A stretch of 48,595 bases of DNA from a virus. How positions within the stretch are numbered: the first letter of the stretch is position 1; each line of letters starts with the position of its first letter. The notes under the pieces are model-generated. The model had not been told where the DNA came from. It saw only the letters and a program-made list of their open reading frames with translations, and did not search any database. The translations under genes were made by a program, and so were the position numbers. Location: IMG/VR virus record IMGVR_UViG_3300042396_000046, positions 1 to 48,595 of that record, one strand, 5' to 3'. Positions 7,099 to 16,013 of this stretch are shown here, piece by piece.

Positions 7099-8101
7099 TT
7101 AACCTAGACTTAATTGATTCTTGCAAGTCAAGATCCTCTCTTACACGATTAACGAATGCTTCTTTACCTTGAACCTTTGTGCCGTCAGGAAGTATATACC
7201 AAGCACCTGTGCGTTCTACAATGCCATTTAGTTCTGCGGTAGTAACCAAATCACCAATGGTATCAAGACCAATATTGTCACCTCTGAAATAAAAATCATA
7301 CTCACCAGACTGGAACCCTGGAGAGGTTTTGGAGAACTGGAGTTCCCACTTAATAGTTCTACCAATCTTTTCTTCAATTAATTTATCTCCTACCTTGATC
7401 TTGCCCTTAATCGCTTGATTATCTGACTCTGAAGAAAAGAGTTTAACAATACATGAGGAATAAAACTTAGTAGCCTGACCACCAGAAGGCTGCTGGCTAG
7501 TATACATAGCATTGATATTGTTACGAGACTGAGAAATAAGAACAAGCAAAGTTGGCTTAACTTTATTGTTTGCATAGTTAAGCATTTTCCATGCGTTACT
7601 AAAGTCACGGGATTCTGCTCCAATCTGTTTTGTATTTTCTAAGGCTTTCATTTCATCTGTATCTTTTTCAAAATAGATGGCAGGAAGCATTGATGTAATA
7701 GAATCTACTACGATTAGGTCAACACCAGCATTCATTAATCCAACGCCAACATCTACCATATCACTAATAGTTCTTGCTTGTGAGTAGATTAATTTTTCTG
7801 GATCTACCCCCAAAGTTCTAGCCCAGTCTTCAGAGTATGACATTTCTGAATCAATCCATGCACATAGTTTACCTTCGGCTTGTGCTAGAGCAATCATCTG
7901 AAGGCACATAGAAGACTTTGCAGAGGACTTAGAGCCCCAGATAAGAACTTGTCTCCCATAAGGAAGACCTCCACCTAGAGCACGGTTTAATCCGTAACTA
8001 GGTGTAGGTTGGTATTCATAGTTAACTCCAACTCCAGTCCCCAATTTTTTTCTTAACTTTGGGTCAAGTGACGCCATTGCTTCTTCAACTGTTACTGTCA
8101 T
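7091..8101 (-). CDS. recA: RecA/UvsX-like recombinase
   Basis: A 336-residue strand-exchange ATPase. Walker A is GSKSSAKS (residues 56-63), with Ala where RecA has Gly before the Lys; T4 UvsX is also altered there. Walker B is VDLIVVDSITS near 127-137, and ISQSRNNIN followed by a flexible stretch matches the RecA L1/L2 region. It lacks the long C-terminal lobe of cellular RecA. It joins MazG through a TAATG overlap and sits between polymerase and nuclease genes, fitting recombination-dependent replication or repair. Confidence 0.92.
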   Translation of the reverse strand: MTVTVEEAMASLDPKLRKKLGTGVGVNYEYQPTPSYGLNRALGGGLPYGRQVLIWGSKSSAKSSMCLQMIALAQAEGKLCAWIDSEMSYSEDWARTLGVDPEKLIYSQARTISDMVDVGVGLMNAGVDLIVVDSITSMLPAIYFEKDTDEMKALENTKQIGAESRDFSNAWKMLNYANNKVKPTLLVLISQSRNNINAMYTSQQPSGGQATKFYSSCIVKLFSSESDNQAIKGKIKVGDKLIEEKIGRTIKWELQFSKTSPGFQSGEYDFYFRGDNIGLDTIGDLVTTAELNGIVERTGAWYILPDGTKVQGKEAFVNRVREDLDLQESIKSRLND

Positions 8102-8424
8102 TAGAATCTTACTCCGTGCTTCTCTGGTCTAGTCTGATTAAATTCTGATTTTTCTTTTAATACATGATCTAGTGATAATCTAGTATACCCTGCTTCAACA
8201 AGTCCTGCATAGAGATCTAGAGTTCTAATAAAAATATCAGCAAACTCTTTTGTAATCTCTTCTTCACCCTTTTCTTTGCGAATTGCTTCCATTGCCTCAA
8301 CAACCTCTGATACGATCATCATCATTTGTTTTGCAACAAAGATGTCATCCACATCTTCTGTCTTTGGCCAAAATCCTTTTTCAACTGCAACCCTATGTAA
8401 ATCAACTGCTAAACTATCAAGCAT
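8101..8424 (-). CDS. MazG-like NTP pyrophosphohydrolase
   Basis: A 107-residue all-alpha NTP pyrophosphatase. SEVVEAMEAIRKEKGEEE followed by KEFADIFIRTLDL gives the ExxxE ... ExxD metal-binding pattern of the MazG fold, in a single-domain version. Phage MazG proteins are thought to sanitise nucleotide pools or alter alarmone levels; which applies here is unknown. The start overlaps the polymerase stop by 8 bases and the stop overlaps the RecA start (TAATG), so the three are translated as a set. Confidence 0.85.
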   Translation of the reverse strand: MLDSLAVDLHRVAVEKGFWPKTEDVDDIFVAKQMMMIVSEVVEAMEAIRKEKGEEEITKEFADIFIRTLDLYAGLVEAGYTRLSLDHVLKEKSEFNQTRPEKHGVRF

Positions 8425-11400
8425 TTATATCCTCCAATATAACTGTTCCATCTTTAGTCTTTCCGAAACTAAACTTATAAGACTTTCCTTCTTCTAACCT
8501 CATATATGCTTTTGCAAAAGCAGTAGGGAATACGGTAATAGAGTGAAGATCTCTAGACGTATCTGCAAGTGTTAGGGATGCCATCTTCTTTCCAGCCTTA
8601 GTAATTCTTGGCTTAAAAGAAATAACAAACATCTCATCTTCTGAAAAAGGTAACTGCTTATAATTTAAAAACTTTACCAACGCATTTGATGATCCATTTA
8701 TCTCGTCAGACGGTATTGCAGATACAATCCGATTATCGTTTGCAAGAATAAGATAACTACGACCAGTCTCAATAGTGGTTGCTTCATCGTCAAATATACC
8801 AATACTGCCAGTCTTGTCCAAAACTTCAACTCGTGACCACCCCGTTCCTCTCTTAATTGATTTTACCATGCCAAGTAAAATGTAGGATCCCTTTTCCTCA
8901 AACTCCTCTACATCCTGTATAAACGCATAGTAGTGTGAAGGAACAACCAGATTAAACTCTGGCAAGTTTAAGTATTCATATAGATTTTCTTTTATCTCAT
9001 TGTCGTTTCTTGGATTGTCTGTAAATGTTGCTGCTCCAATAACTCTTAGTGCCTGGAGTGCACGACTATTTACTCCATTACCCTTAGTAAAGGTAAACTC
9101 TTCTAGTTGCTTGTAAGATGTAAAGGGTCTTCCTGCAATATACTTGCTGGCAATGTTGTCAGATATATACTTAATTCCAGTCAGCCCAAACCTAATGCCC
9201 TTGCCTTCAATCTTAAAGTCTGCATCTGAATCGTTGATGTGTGGAAGTTTGATAGAAATTCCCATACGCTTTGCCTCAATCAGATACTCAGTTCTACCAT
9301 CTTTATCCTTTTCGTTCTTCAGAAGGGCAAACATAAATTCTAGAGGATAGTGATACTTTAACCATGCTGTCCAATAAGACAGTGTAGAGTATGCTACTGC
9401 GTGAGACTTATTAAATGAATACCCTGCGTGTGCTTCAAAATCATGCCACAAATCACGAGCAGTGTTAGGAGAAACAAAACGAGAAGCACCTTCGACAAAT
9501 TTGTCTTTAAACTGGTCAAACTCTTTAGCATCTTTTTTCTTTCCAATGATTTTTCTAACTTTATCTGCTTCCGACATGGACATACCTCCAAGAGATACGC
9601 ATGCTTGCATAACTTGTTCCTGGTAAAGAATACAACCATAAGTTTCCTCCGTAAATTCTTTCAATACTTGGTGAGTATAACTAATATTTTGACGACCATG
9701 TTTACGATCAATGTAGTCTTTTCCAATTGTATTCATAGCGCCTGGTCTAACAAGAGCATTAGATGCAGCAAGTTCATTAAAGTTCTTTACACCCATCTTA
9801 ACAAGAAGGTTTGTGTATGGCGTTGCTTCACACTGAAACACACCCTTTGTATAACCACTAGATAGCATCTCATAAACATTGGCATCTGACATGTCAATCT
9901 CCAACAAGTTAATGTCTTTGTAATGATTTGTTTTAATCATATCTACGGTATCCTTAAGAACGGATAAAGTCTTAAGACCCAAAGCATCAATCTTAATCAG
10001 ACCAATTCTTTCTGCCTCTTCCATATCAACCGCAACAACGGGAATGCGCTCATCGCTACCTGTAGAAGAACGGGTCTCCATTGGTGCAAATCTAAAAATA
10101 GGATCTTTACTAGTAACAACACCAGCAGCGTGAATTCCAGTGCCTCTAATACGACCACGGAGTTGCTCTCCATAAATCTCTACCTCTGGATATTTTTCAC
10201 GAAACTCACGTGTTGTTTTTGATGTGCAAAAATCATCCCAAGTATCAACTAACTTTAAAACCTTATTAACATCTGTAAGTGGAATGTTTAAAACTCTTGC
10301 AACATCTCTTACAACACCTTTGTCTTTAAAGGAAAGAAAAGTAGCAATAGATGCAACGTGCCTATACTGTCTAACTAGATAATCTTTAACCTCTTCACGA
10401 CGAGAATCTTGAATGTCTGTATCGATATCAGGGAAGTCATTACGATCTGGATTAATAAAACGAAAGAAGAGAAGTCCGTGCTTAATTGGATCAATATCTG
10501 TAATGCTTAGTGCATAGCATAACAAAGATCCTGCAGCAGAACCACGGCCAGGACCAACCATGATTCCTTCCTTCTTGGCCCAAGCAATCATATTTCTAAC
10601 TACAAGAAAGTATGGAGCAAATTTTTTATCTTTAATGACTGAGAGTTCTTCATCTAGTCTATCTAGGTATTCCTGGTTATCTACGATGCCTCTTTGAATC
10701 AATCCCTCTAAGGCAATTTCTCTTAACTCTCTATCTGGATTCTTATATTGGACTGGAAGTAGGTTTAGTCCTTCTTGAATTCCATAGTCCCCAACTTTTT
10801 CAGCAATAGCAAGCGTATTAGAGTAGATATCTGGACGGTTAATTCCCTGTGCTTCCATAGCAGATTTCATTTCTTCATAAGATAGCAAATGAATATCAAA
10901 CTTATTAAAAGTGATCTGTCTATCTTCGCCATACAAATAATCAAGACGCTTCATCATATCTGGTTGCTTTTTAGATTTTTCAAATGTATGCTCTTTGTCA
11001 ATCTTTACGTGTGTATTAAGAAGAAGTTTAAATTCTTGAATTTCTTTTTGATCTGTTGTGCTGTGGTGGCAGTCAGGAGTTACAACAACCTGGACTCCAA
11101 ACTCATCAGCCAAAGCAATAAGTTGCTTATTAATTTCTGCTGGATTGTGTGGCATTACCTCAATATAATAGTCATCATTAAATACACGTTTAAACCATTC
11201 AATGTGCTTCTTAGCAATAGCAAACTCGTTGTTCTCAAGTGCCTTTACTAAAACACTACTTGGGCAAGCAGAAGTAACAATAATACCCTCTGCATATTTT
11301 TCAAGAATTTCAAAGTCAAATCTTGGCTTCTTGAAAAACCCTTCTGTCCAAGCAATTTCATTAATCTTATTTAGATTCTCTAAACCAATTTGGTTCTTGG

Positions 11401-11689
11401 CGAGAAGGACTATATGGTTGTAGACTAGATCTAGATCTCCATCTCTTTCAGACTTATCTCTAGTATCAAATCTATCTTGACACATATAGCCTTCTACACC
11501 AAGTATAGGCTTAATACCCTTCGCTTTTGCAATACGGTGCAGTTCCCTATGCCCAGATAAAGTTCCGTGGTCAGTGATGGCAATTGCTGGCATCCCTAAC
11601 TCAACTGCACGGTCAATGTATTCTTCTGGAGTAGCGACACCATCAAATAATGAATAGTGTGTATGGACATGTAAGCCTACATAGTTCAT
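8417..11689 (-). CDS. dnaE: DNA polymerase III alpha subunit (DnaE type) with intact PHP domain
   Basis: A replicative C-family polymerase, 1090 residues. The N-terminal PHP domain keeps every expected metal ligand I can place: HVH at 7-9, Asp16, ITDHG near 38-42, GVEGY, YNHIVLL, SACPSS and TPDCHHS. That pattern indicates a catalytic PHP proofreading site, as in mycobacterial DnaE1. The palm follows with GPGRGSAAGSL near 375-385 and FPDIDTDIQD near 420. An HhH region and an OB-fold near 955-1090 close the protein. The start at 11689 follows the SSB stop by three bases. Carrying its own polymerase, helicase and primase, the phage can build most of a replisome. Confidence 0.96.
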   Translation of the reverse strand: MNYVGLHVHTHYSLFDGVATPEEYIDRAVELGMPAIAITDHGTLSGHRELHRIAKAKGIKPILGVEGYMCQDRFDTRDKSERDGDLDLVYNHIVLLAKNQIGLENLNKINEIAWTEGFFKKPRFDFEILEKYAEGIIVTSACPSSVLVKALENNEFAIAKKHIEWFKRVFNDDYYIEVMPHNPAEINKQLIALADEFGVQVVVTPDCHHSTTDQKEIQEFKLLLNTHVKIDKEHTFEKSKKQPDMMKRLDYLYGEDRQITFNKFDIHLLSYEEMKSAMEAQGINRPDIYSNTLAIAEKVGDYGIQEGLNLLPVQYKNPDRELREIALEGLIQRGIVDNQEYLDRLDEELSVIKDKKFAPYFLVVRNMIAWAKKEGIMVGPGRGSAAGSLLCYALSITDIDPIKHGLLFFRFINPDRNDFPDIDTDIQDSRREEVKDYLVRQYRHVASIATFLSFKDKGVVRDVARVLNIPLTDVNKVLKLVDTWDDFCTSKTTREFREKYPEVEIYGEQLRGRIRGTGIHAAGVVTSKDPIFRFAPMETRSSTGSDERIPVVAVDMEEAERIGLIKIDALGLKTLSVLKDTVDMIKTNHYKDINLLEIDMSDANVYEMLSSGYTKGVFQCEATPYTNLLVKMGVKNFNELAASNALVRPGAMNTIGKDYIDRKHGRQNISYTHQVLKEFTEETYGCILYQEQVMQACVSLGGMSMSEADKVRKIIGKKKDAKEFDQFKDKFVEGASRFVSPNTARDLWHDFEAHAGYSFNKSHAVAYSTLSYWTAWLKYHYPLEFMFALLKNEKDKDGRTEYLIEAKRMGISIKLPHINDSDADFKIEGKGIRFGLTGIKYISDNIASKYIAGRPFTSYKQLEEFTFTKGNGVNSRALQALRVIGAATFTDNPRNDNEIKENLYEYLNLPEFNLVVPSHYYAFIQDVEEFEEKGSYILLGMVKSIKRGTGWSRVEVLDKTGSIGIFDDEATTIETGRSYLILANDNRIVSAIPSDEINGSSNALVKFLNYKQLPFSEDEMFVISFKPRITKAGKKMASLTLADTSRDLHSITVFPTAFAKAYMRLEEGKSYKFSFGKTKDGTVILEDINA

Positions 11690-11692
11690 TGA

Positions 11693-12349
11693 TTACCAGT
11701 CAGCATTCGTTGACGAAGTGATTGATGGTGAATCAAATCCAAGGTAGAACGCTTCTTGTTCAGCATATGGAACCTTACGCAAAGCAAGTTCTAGGGGATA
11801 AGGCTTAATCTCTCCCCAGTTAAAAGGCTCCTTGTCTGGAGCAGATGGAATAAGTGTATAGTTTGTTTCAGTTCCCTGACCATTACGCTTTAACTTCCAT
11901 TGAATGTTTGAGATGCTTCCTGTTTCAAGTGCATACTCACGAATTGTGTTAAATGATGATTGCTTACTGATACCCATTGACCAGATAGCAACATATGGTG
12001 CTTCAATGCCGTCGTCAACTAGAACGTTGCAATAGAAACGAAGACGTGCTCTCCAGCCAGCCTTTGGATCCTTGCGATGCATTTCTTCAGCCCAGTCACG
12101 GCCTTCTGTATCCATTGTGTCTACAGCCTTACGCTTATAGTCCTTTGGATTTGTGTGTTCCTTTACAACAAGTGCAAGTCCACGCTCTTCGCTATAGTTT
12201 GCAGAGTCTTCGTCCAACTCTTCAATGAATCGGATCTTTACTGATTGACCATCGGCAAGTTTTAGCCACTTAACCTTTGGTGAGTTTTCGTCATACTTTG
12301 GCTTGTCGAGCAGGGCGTTGATTGCTTTTAATCCCTTTACTACGCTCAT
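11693..12349 (-). CDS. Probable single-stranded DNA-binding protein
   Basis: A 218-residue protein. After a short basic helix comes WLKLADGQSVKIRFIEEL, the start of an OB-like beta barrel seen in phage gp32-like binding proteins, and the C-terminus is short, Ser/Thr-rich and ends NADW. Aromatic residues are spread through the middle (RARLRFYCNV, YVAIWSMG). It lies between primase and polymerase genes. The ribosome site AAAGGAG is strong, as expected for an abundant binding protein, and TGCTAAACT at the end of the primase gene may serve as a -10. Evidence is fold-type and context, not a diagnostic motif. Confidence 0.65.
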   Translation of the reverse strand: MSVVKGLKAINALLDKPKYDENSPKVKWLKLADGQSVKIRFIEELDEDSANYSEERGLALVVKEHTNPKDYKRKAVDTMDTEGRDWAEEMHRKDPKAGWRARLRFYCNVLVDDGIEAPYVAIWSMGISKQSSFNTIREYALETGSISNIQWKLKRNGQGTETNYTLIPSAPDKEPFNWGEIKPYPLELALRKVPYAEQEAFYLGFDSPSITSSTNADW

Positions 12350-12374
12350 ATTATTTCTCCTTTGTGTTGTTATA

Positions 12375-13319
12375 TTAGTTTAGCATAAACGATATAGATT
12401 TGTCAAACTGGAACTCAAGTTCCTTAATTGCTTCATCATCCATATCGCCAATGTCTTTATATTGTTTTTGTAATTCAATAACAGAAACACGAGATCCAAG
12501 CCTTTCAATAAGCCTGTCTTTCATGTTGCTGCCTGCGACATCGTTATCTGCAATGACAATTATATCATTGAAATACTTTTGAAGCAAGTCTACTTGTGCA
12601 TTTGATATTGTTGCACCCAATGTTGCTACTGCAGGAAATCCAACCTGATCAAGCCTGATAGCATCAAACGAAGACTCCACTACATAAACTCTGCTTGAAG
12701 TCTTTACCCTATTTAAATTAAATAAGGTTTTACTTTTTGGAAGACCTGGAGTATTCTTAAACTCTTTGCCTTCAATAGATCTACCAACAAATCCAATTGG
12801 CAAGTTGTCTGGGCTGTGAACTGGAATAGTTACCATGTCCTGTTTTTCTGAATACCCTAAAGAAAACTTTGACCAAGAATTAGAGTTAATCTTTCTATAC
12901 TTAAGATATTCTTTTGCTCTGTCAAAACTTAATAGATTGTTATGAAGTCTTTTTAATACTAACTCATCAAACAATGTAAACTCTGGCTTATGAACTAGTT
13001 GCTGGCTGATCTGTCTTTCTAGGTCTTGCTCTTGCTCTTTACTCTTAATAAATCTAACAGACTCAAAATATGTTCTACCAGAAGTGTGCATAACAAACTC
13101 TACTAAATCTGCAATCTTTCTACATGAAAAACAGAAAAAAGTTCCTTTTGTTTTATCTATTTCACCTGCTGGTGTATGGTGGTTATTGTGATAGGGGCAA
13201 AAAATTATATAGTCTGAATCTACTTCAGAGGCTACATCTATACCTGTTCCTGCGAGAATTCGTTTGATTTGCTCTTTTGTATATATATCGCCTTGTTTCC
13301 GTCTATTCCTGCTATCCAT
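12375..13319 (-). CDS. DnaG-type primase
   Basis: A compact 314-residue primase. The CHC2 zinc finger is Cys41 and His44 (CPYHNNHH) with Cys63 and Cys66 (CFSC). The TOPRIM core shows VYVVESSFDAIRL (catalytic Glu) near 215 and IVIADNDVAGS (DxD) near 253. There is no long helicase-binding C-terminal domain, so it is shorter than cellular DnaG. The ATG has AAAAGGAAAAG upstream. Its first 82 bases overlap the preceding gene in another frame. Confidence 0.92.
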   Translation of the reverse strand: MDSRNRRKQGDIYTKEQIKRILAGTGIDVASEVDSDYIIFCPYHNNHHTPAGEIDKTKGTFFCFSCRKIADLVEFVMHTSGRTYFESVRFIKSKEQEQDLERQISQQLVHKPEFTLFDELVLKRLHNNLLSFDRAKEYLKYRKINSNSWSKFSLGYSEKQDMVTIPVHSPDNLPIGFVGRSIEGKEFKNTPGLPKSKTLFNLNRVKTSSRVYVVESSFDAIRLDQVGFPAVATLGATISNAQVDLLQKYFNDIIVIADNDVAGSNMKDRLIERLGSRVSVIELQKQYKDIGDMDDEAIKELEFQFDKSISFMLN

Positions 13320-13564
13320 TCGCTTTTCCTTTTCCCTACATATATTCCGTATAATGTTATCTCAAATTCAAAATATTTTTTTGTCTCGTTAAAGTCTATA
13401 GTAAAATCTGGATCAATTTCAAATTTTGGAACATATCCAGACAGTCTCATTTCTGAGACTAGTAGTCTTATATATTCTCCTTTAAGCCTACCAATAGCAG
13501 AGTCATCGTGAATGACCCCGTTGAGGTTAAACTTTTTAATTGGTCTATGATGAAATTTTTCCAC
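13238..13564 (-). CDS. Conserved-looking hypothetical, 108 residues, leaderless GTG start
   Basis: Mixed alpha/beta protein with a basic N-terminus (KFHHRPIKKF) and alternating hydrophobic strands later (KYFEFEITLYGIYVGKR). I recognise no family. The start is a GTG placed 5 bases after a TATAAT box, so the mRNA probably begins at the start codon. The last 82 bases overlap the primase gene; both frames code for plausible, non-repetitive protein there. By position it may serve helicase loading or priming, which is inference only. Confidence 0.65.
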   Translation of the reverse strand: MEKFHHRPIKKFNLNGVIHDDSAIGRLKGEYIRLLVSEMRLSGYVPKFEIDPDFTIDFNETKKYFEFEITLYGIYVGKRKSEWIAGIDGNKAIYIQKSKSNEFSQEQV

Positions 13565-13569
13565 ATTAT

Positions 13570-13575
13570 ATTATA
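13570..13575 (-). promoter_or_regulatory. -10 box for a leaderless gene at the end of dnaB
   Basis: TATAAT on the minus strand, sharing bases with the DnaB stop codon, five bases before the GTG at 13564. A second TATAAT overlaps the first but would be too close to the start codon. The spacing equals that of the promoter before 17139. There is no ribosome site. Confidence 0.55.
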
Positions 13576-14797
13576 CCGTCTTATCTTCAAAATCCTTGTA
13601 TCGATAGTAGCCCTTGTCAAAGTCACACTGGACTAGGAAATCTCCCATAAATCCATTACGATTTTTACGAAAAGCACATTCAATAATATCACTATTAGTT
13701 CCACGACCTAGGGCAAGCACCCAGTCAGCATCATAGGCAATCTGTCTAGACCAGGCAGTTTGTCCAAGTGTAGGCACTGTAGATAGGTCGTTGACATCGT
13801 CAGGTGTGGCAGATGAGATAGCAATAATTGGAACCTCGTCGCCAATAGCCATAAGTTTAAGTTCTCGTGAGAGGTTCTTCATTCTTACCGTTTCATTATC
13901 TGACTTCTGATTAGGACTCATCAACTGAAGGTAGTCAACAATTACGAAGTCTGGCTTATACTGATCTATCTTTCCACGAAGAACAGAAGGATTGATCTCG
14001 CCACCGTTATCATTTGAGATAATATGAAACTCTGGTTTACCCACAAGATTTTTAGCATGCCAAGACTTTAGCATATCTAACTCAATCTCTCCATTAGAGA
14101 TCTTTCTGTGTGACCACAAGCCTTCACCCATAATTGTAAATACACGATTGCGAACCTCTGTCTCAGACATTTCAAGGGAAATTACCATTGGCGACTTGCC
14201 CTGCTTCCATGCTTGAACCGCAAAGTAAAGTGCAAGCCACGACTTTCCAATACCTGGATATGCAAGAAACACTCCTAGTTGTCCTGGCATAATTCCTGAA
14301 GGTAAGTAGTTGTCAAATCCTGGCAGTCCAGTTTTAATTCCTCTATGTCCAAGAGCCTGCTGCTCTTTAATGTTTTCAAAGTAAGCCACTGCTGATTCAA
14401 GATCTGTGACATCAATATCACGTATGTTTGATGTGTTCTTCTTTAACTCTGATGTTCTTGTAATTAGTTCGTCTAGTGCTTTTGGACCTTGACCTTGCTG
14501 AACCTCTGATGCTGCACCCCTAAGAATATCCTTTAGGCTATCATTTAAATATTCTGTTTGTAACTCTGAAAGATGATGTTTTGTGGACCCTATGCCCTTA
14601 ACTGGCTCAAAGTCTCTAAACTTCTCTACAACAAGTGATGTTGGTGGGACTGCTCCATTATTTTCTGCATAAAGACGAATAAAATTCCAGATGTCGCTGT
14701 GAGTTCTTAGGAGAGAGTCTATGTTTGCCTGTAAAAGAACATGCAACTGCTTATCTTCTAGTAACGCTGAAATTAGTTTTGACTCTGTATTATTCAT
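13571..14797 (-). CDS. dnaB: DnaB-like replicative helicase
   Basis: A 408-residue ring helicase. The small N-terminal helical domain (1-110) is followed by the RecA-fold motor: Walker A AYPGIGKS at 179-186, LEMSETEVRNR as the H1a-type segment, Walker B PDFVIVDYLQLM near 265-276, and SRELKLMA then a WSRQIAYDADWVLAL sensor region. The primase lies two genes downstream, so the two priming-helicase partners are coexpressed. The start overlaps the glycosyltransferase-like gene by 8 bases. Confidence 0.94.
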   Translation of the reverse strand: MNNTESKLISALLEDKQLHVLLQANIDSLLRTHSDIWNFIRLYAENNGAVPPTSLVVEKFRDFEPVKGIGSTKHHLSELQTEYLNDSLKDILRGAASEVQQGQGPKALDELITRTSELKKNTSNIRDIDVTDLESAVAYFENIKEQQALGHRGIKTGLPGFDNYLPSGIMPGQLGVFLAYPGIGKSWLALYFAVQAWKQGKSPMVISLEMSETEVRNRVFTIMGEGLWSHRKISNGEIELDMLKSWHAKNLVGKPEFHIISNDNGGEINPSVLRGKIDQYKPDFVIVDYLQLMSPNQKSDNETVRMKNLSRELKLMAIGDEVPIIAISSATPDDVNDLSTVPTLGQTAWSRQIAYDADWVLALGRGTNSDIIECAFRKNRNGFMGDFLVQCDFDKGYYRYKDFEDKTV

Positions 14798-15488
14798 CTT
14801 CCCCCCAATAATAATTGATCGTATTCATACTATTTTTTCCTATGTGCTCTGATTGCGGTTCATCATCTATATTACCATAAAACCCAAAGGTTCTGCGTGG
14901 AAAATAACTTAAAAGTTTTTTACCAAATCTCATTTCCGATGTTGCTGTGTCAAGGTCTGCTGGATACTCTACTTCTAAAATGCTATTCATAAAAATATTT
15001 GGATGGTTTGCCCACATTGCAGAATGAATAACAAACTTATCTCTTTGTTCAATGGGCCAACCAGTCTTAACTAAAAATTCTACAACACTTTTATATCCTA
15101 ACTCATTATAAAAGAAAGGCTTTCTAATTGTAGACAACTGCAACAGGTTGTTATTCTTTAATACATCTACCATATCTTCTAAGTCAAGGGACTTTAATAA
15201 CTTCTGATCATCTTCAATCCAAAGAGTGAACTCAAACCCTGACTGCTTTAAATACTTAAAAGCAAAATTGTAGGCATAGTTTAATCCAAGATTACTATCT
15301 GATATCGCAACAACTTTATATTGTGGATATTTTTTAGATAGCATACTTCTGTAATCTGCATTACCAGAATCATCAAATATAATTCGAGCATACTCATCTA
15401 TCTTAGACAAAGATTCCCAGGACGAGATTGTATCATCCAGATATTCTTCTCTTCCACATGTAAGAAATGCAACTACAAGATTATCCAT
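14790..15488 (-). CDS. GT-A fold glycosyltransferase-like protein
   Basis: A 232-residue protein. It begins VVAFLTCGREEYLDDTISSW, the N-terminal nucleotide-sugar binding strand and helix of family-2-like glycosyltransferases, continues with a DDSG turn, and carries LWIEDDQ near residue 91, where a DxD-type metal site is expected. It is short for a complete enzyme but holds the core. It lies inside the replication operon with 8-base overlaps on both sides. DNA-base modification or sugar decoration of a phage protein are possible; the acceptor cannot be read from sequence. Confidence 0.65.
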   Translation of the reverse strand: MDNLVVAFLTCGREEYLDDTISSWESLSKIDEYARIIFDDSGNADYRSMLSKKYPQYKVVAISDSNLGLNYAYNFAFKYLKQSGFEFTLWIEDDQKLLKSLDLEDMVDVLKNNNLLQLSTIRKPFFYNELGYKSVVEFLVKTGWPIEQRDKFVIHSAMWANHPNIFMNSILEVEYPADLDTATSEMRFGKKLLSYFPRRTFGFYGNIDDEPQSEHIGKNSMNTINYYWGEDE

Positions 15489-15789
15489 TCAACCATTCCT
15501 TAGCCTTTTTGCGCCTCTCTGATCTGTCTTTATCATCTTGCTCTTTATCAAGCCTTGCCTGCAATATCTTTTCAGCATTGTATGCAAAATAGTTCCAAGA
15601 CGGAGATTGAGAAACAGAAAAGTAATACTCCAATAAGTCGTAGCACTTGCTTATTCCATAAGATTCAATGAGAGCGTCAGACGCCCATTGTTCAACATTT
15701 AAATTAAGTGATGGCTTTTGCTCATACTTTGCAGTATGGTGTTTGCTGTAGCGTGAAAGCAAAGCCATTCGGTCTTTGCGTTCGGCCAT
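15481..15789 (-). CDS. Hypothetical basic helical protein, 102 residues
   Basis: Translation is probably coupled to the preceding gene through TAATG. The N-terminus is basic (RKDRMALLSRYSKHH), the centre contains aromatic helices (CYDLLEYYFSVSQSPSWNYF), and the C-terminus is a charged helix (KEQDDKDRSERRKKAKEW). No family is recognised. It opens the replication operon together with the 69-residue gene before it. Confidence 0.7.
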   Translation of the reverse strand: MAERKDRMALLSRYSKHHTAKYEQKPSLNLNVEQWASDALIESYGISKCYDLLEYYFSVSQSPSWNYFAYNAEKILQARLDKEQDDKDRSERRKKAKEWLNG

Positions 15790-15998
15790 TACTTTTCGTC
15801 AGCCTCCGCTTGTGCTTCTACAATTTTAGCAGTTAGTTTGTCTTCAACAAACTTGTAGACACGCTCAAAAGCCTGATCCGTATTTTCTCCATCACGCTTT
15901 GAGTCTACTACTCCTAGGTCAAGTCTAAGAGACTGAAAGTTTCCAAGATTGAGCGTGTATCCCAGAGTTACTGAGACCTTTGTATTATCGTTTTCCAT
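15789..15998 (-). CDS. Hypothetical small protein, 69 residues
   Basis: It has the strongest ribosome site of its neighbourhood (TTGGAGGGTAA before ATG). The product starts with beta strands (KVSVTLGYTLNLGNFQSLRLDLG) and ends in an acidic helix. The strand pattern recalls small phage proteins of unknown role found beside replication genes, but I can name no family. It follows the MerR-like gene by 15 bases and couples to the next gene through TAATG. Confidence 0.7.
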   Translation of the reverse strand: MENDNTKVSVTLGYTLNLGNFQSLRLDLGVVDSKRDGENTDQAFERVYKFVEDKLTAKIVEAQAEADEK

Positions 15999-16013
15999 TT
16001 ACCCTCCAAGGGA

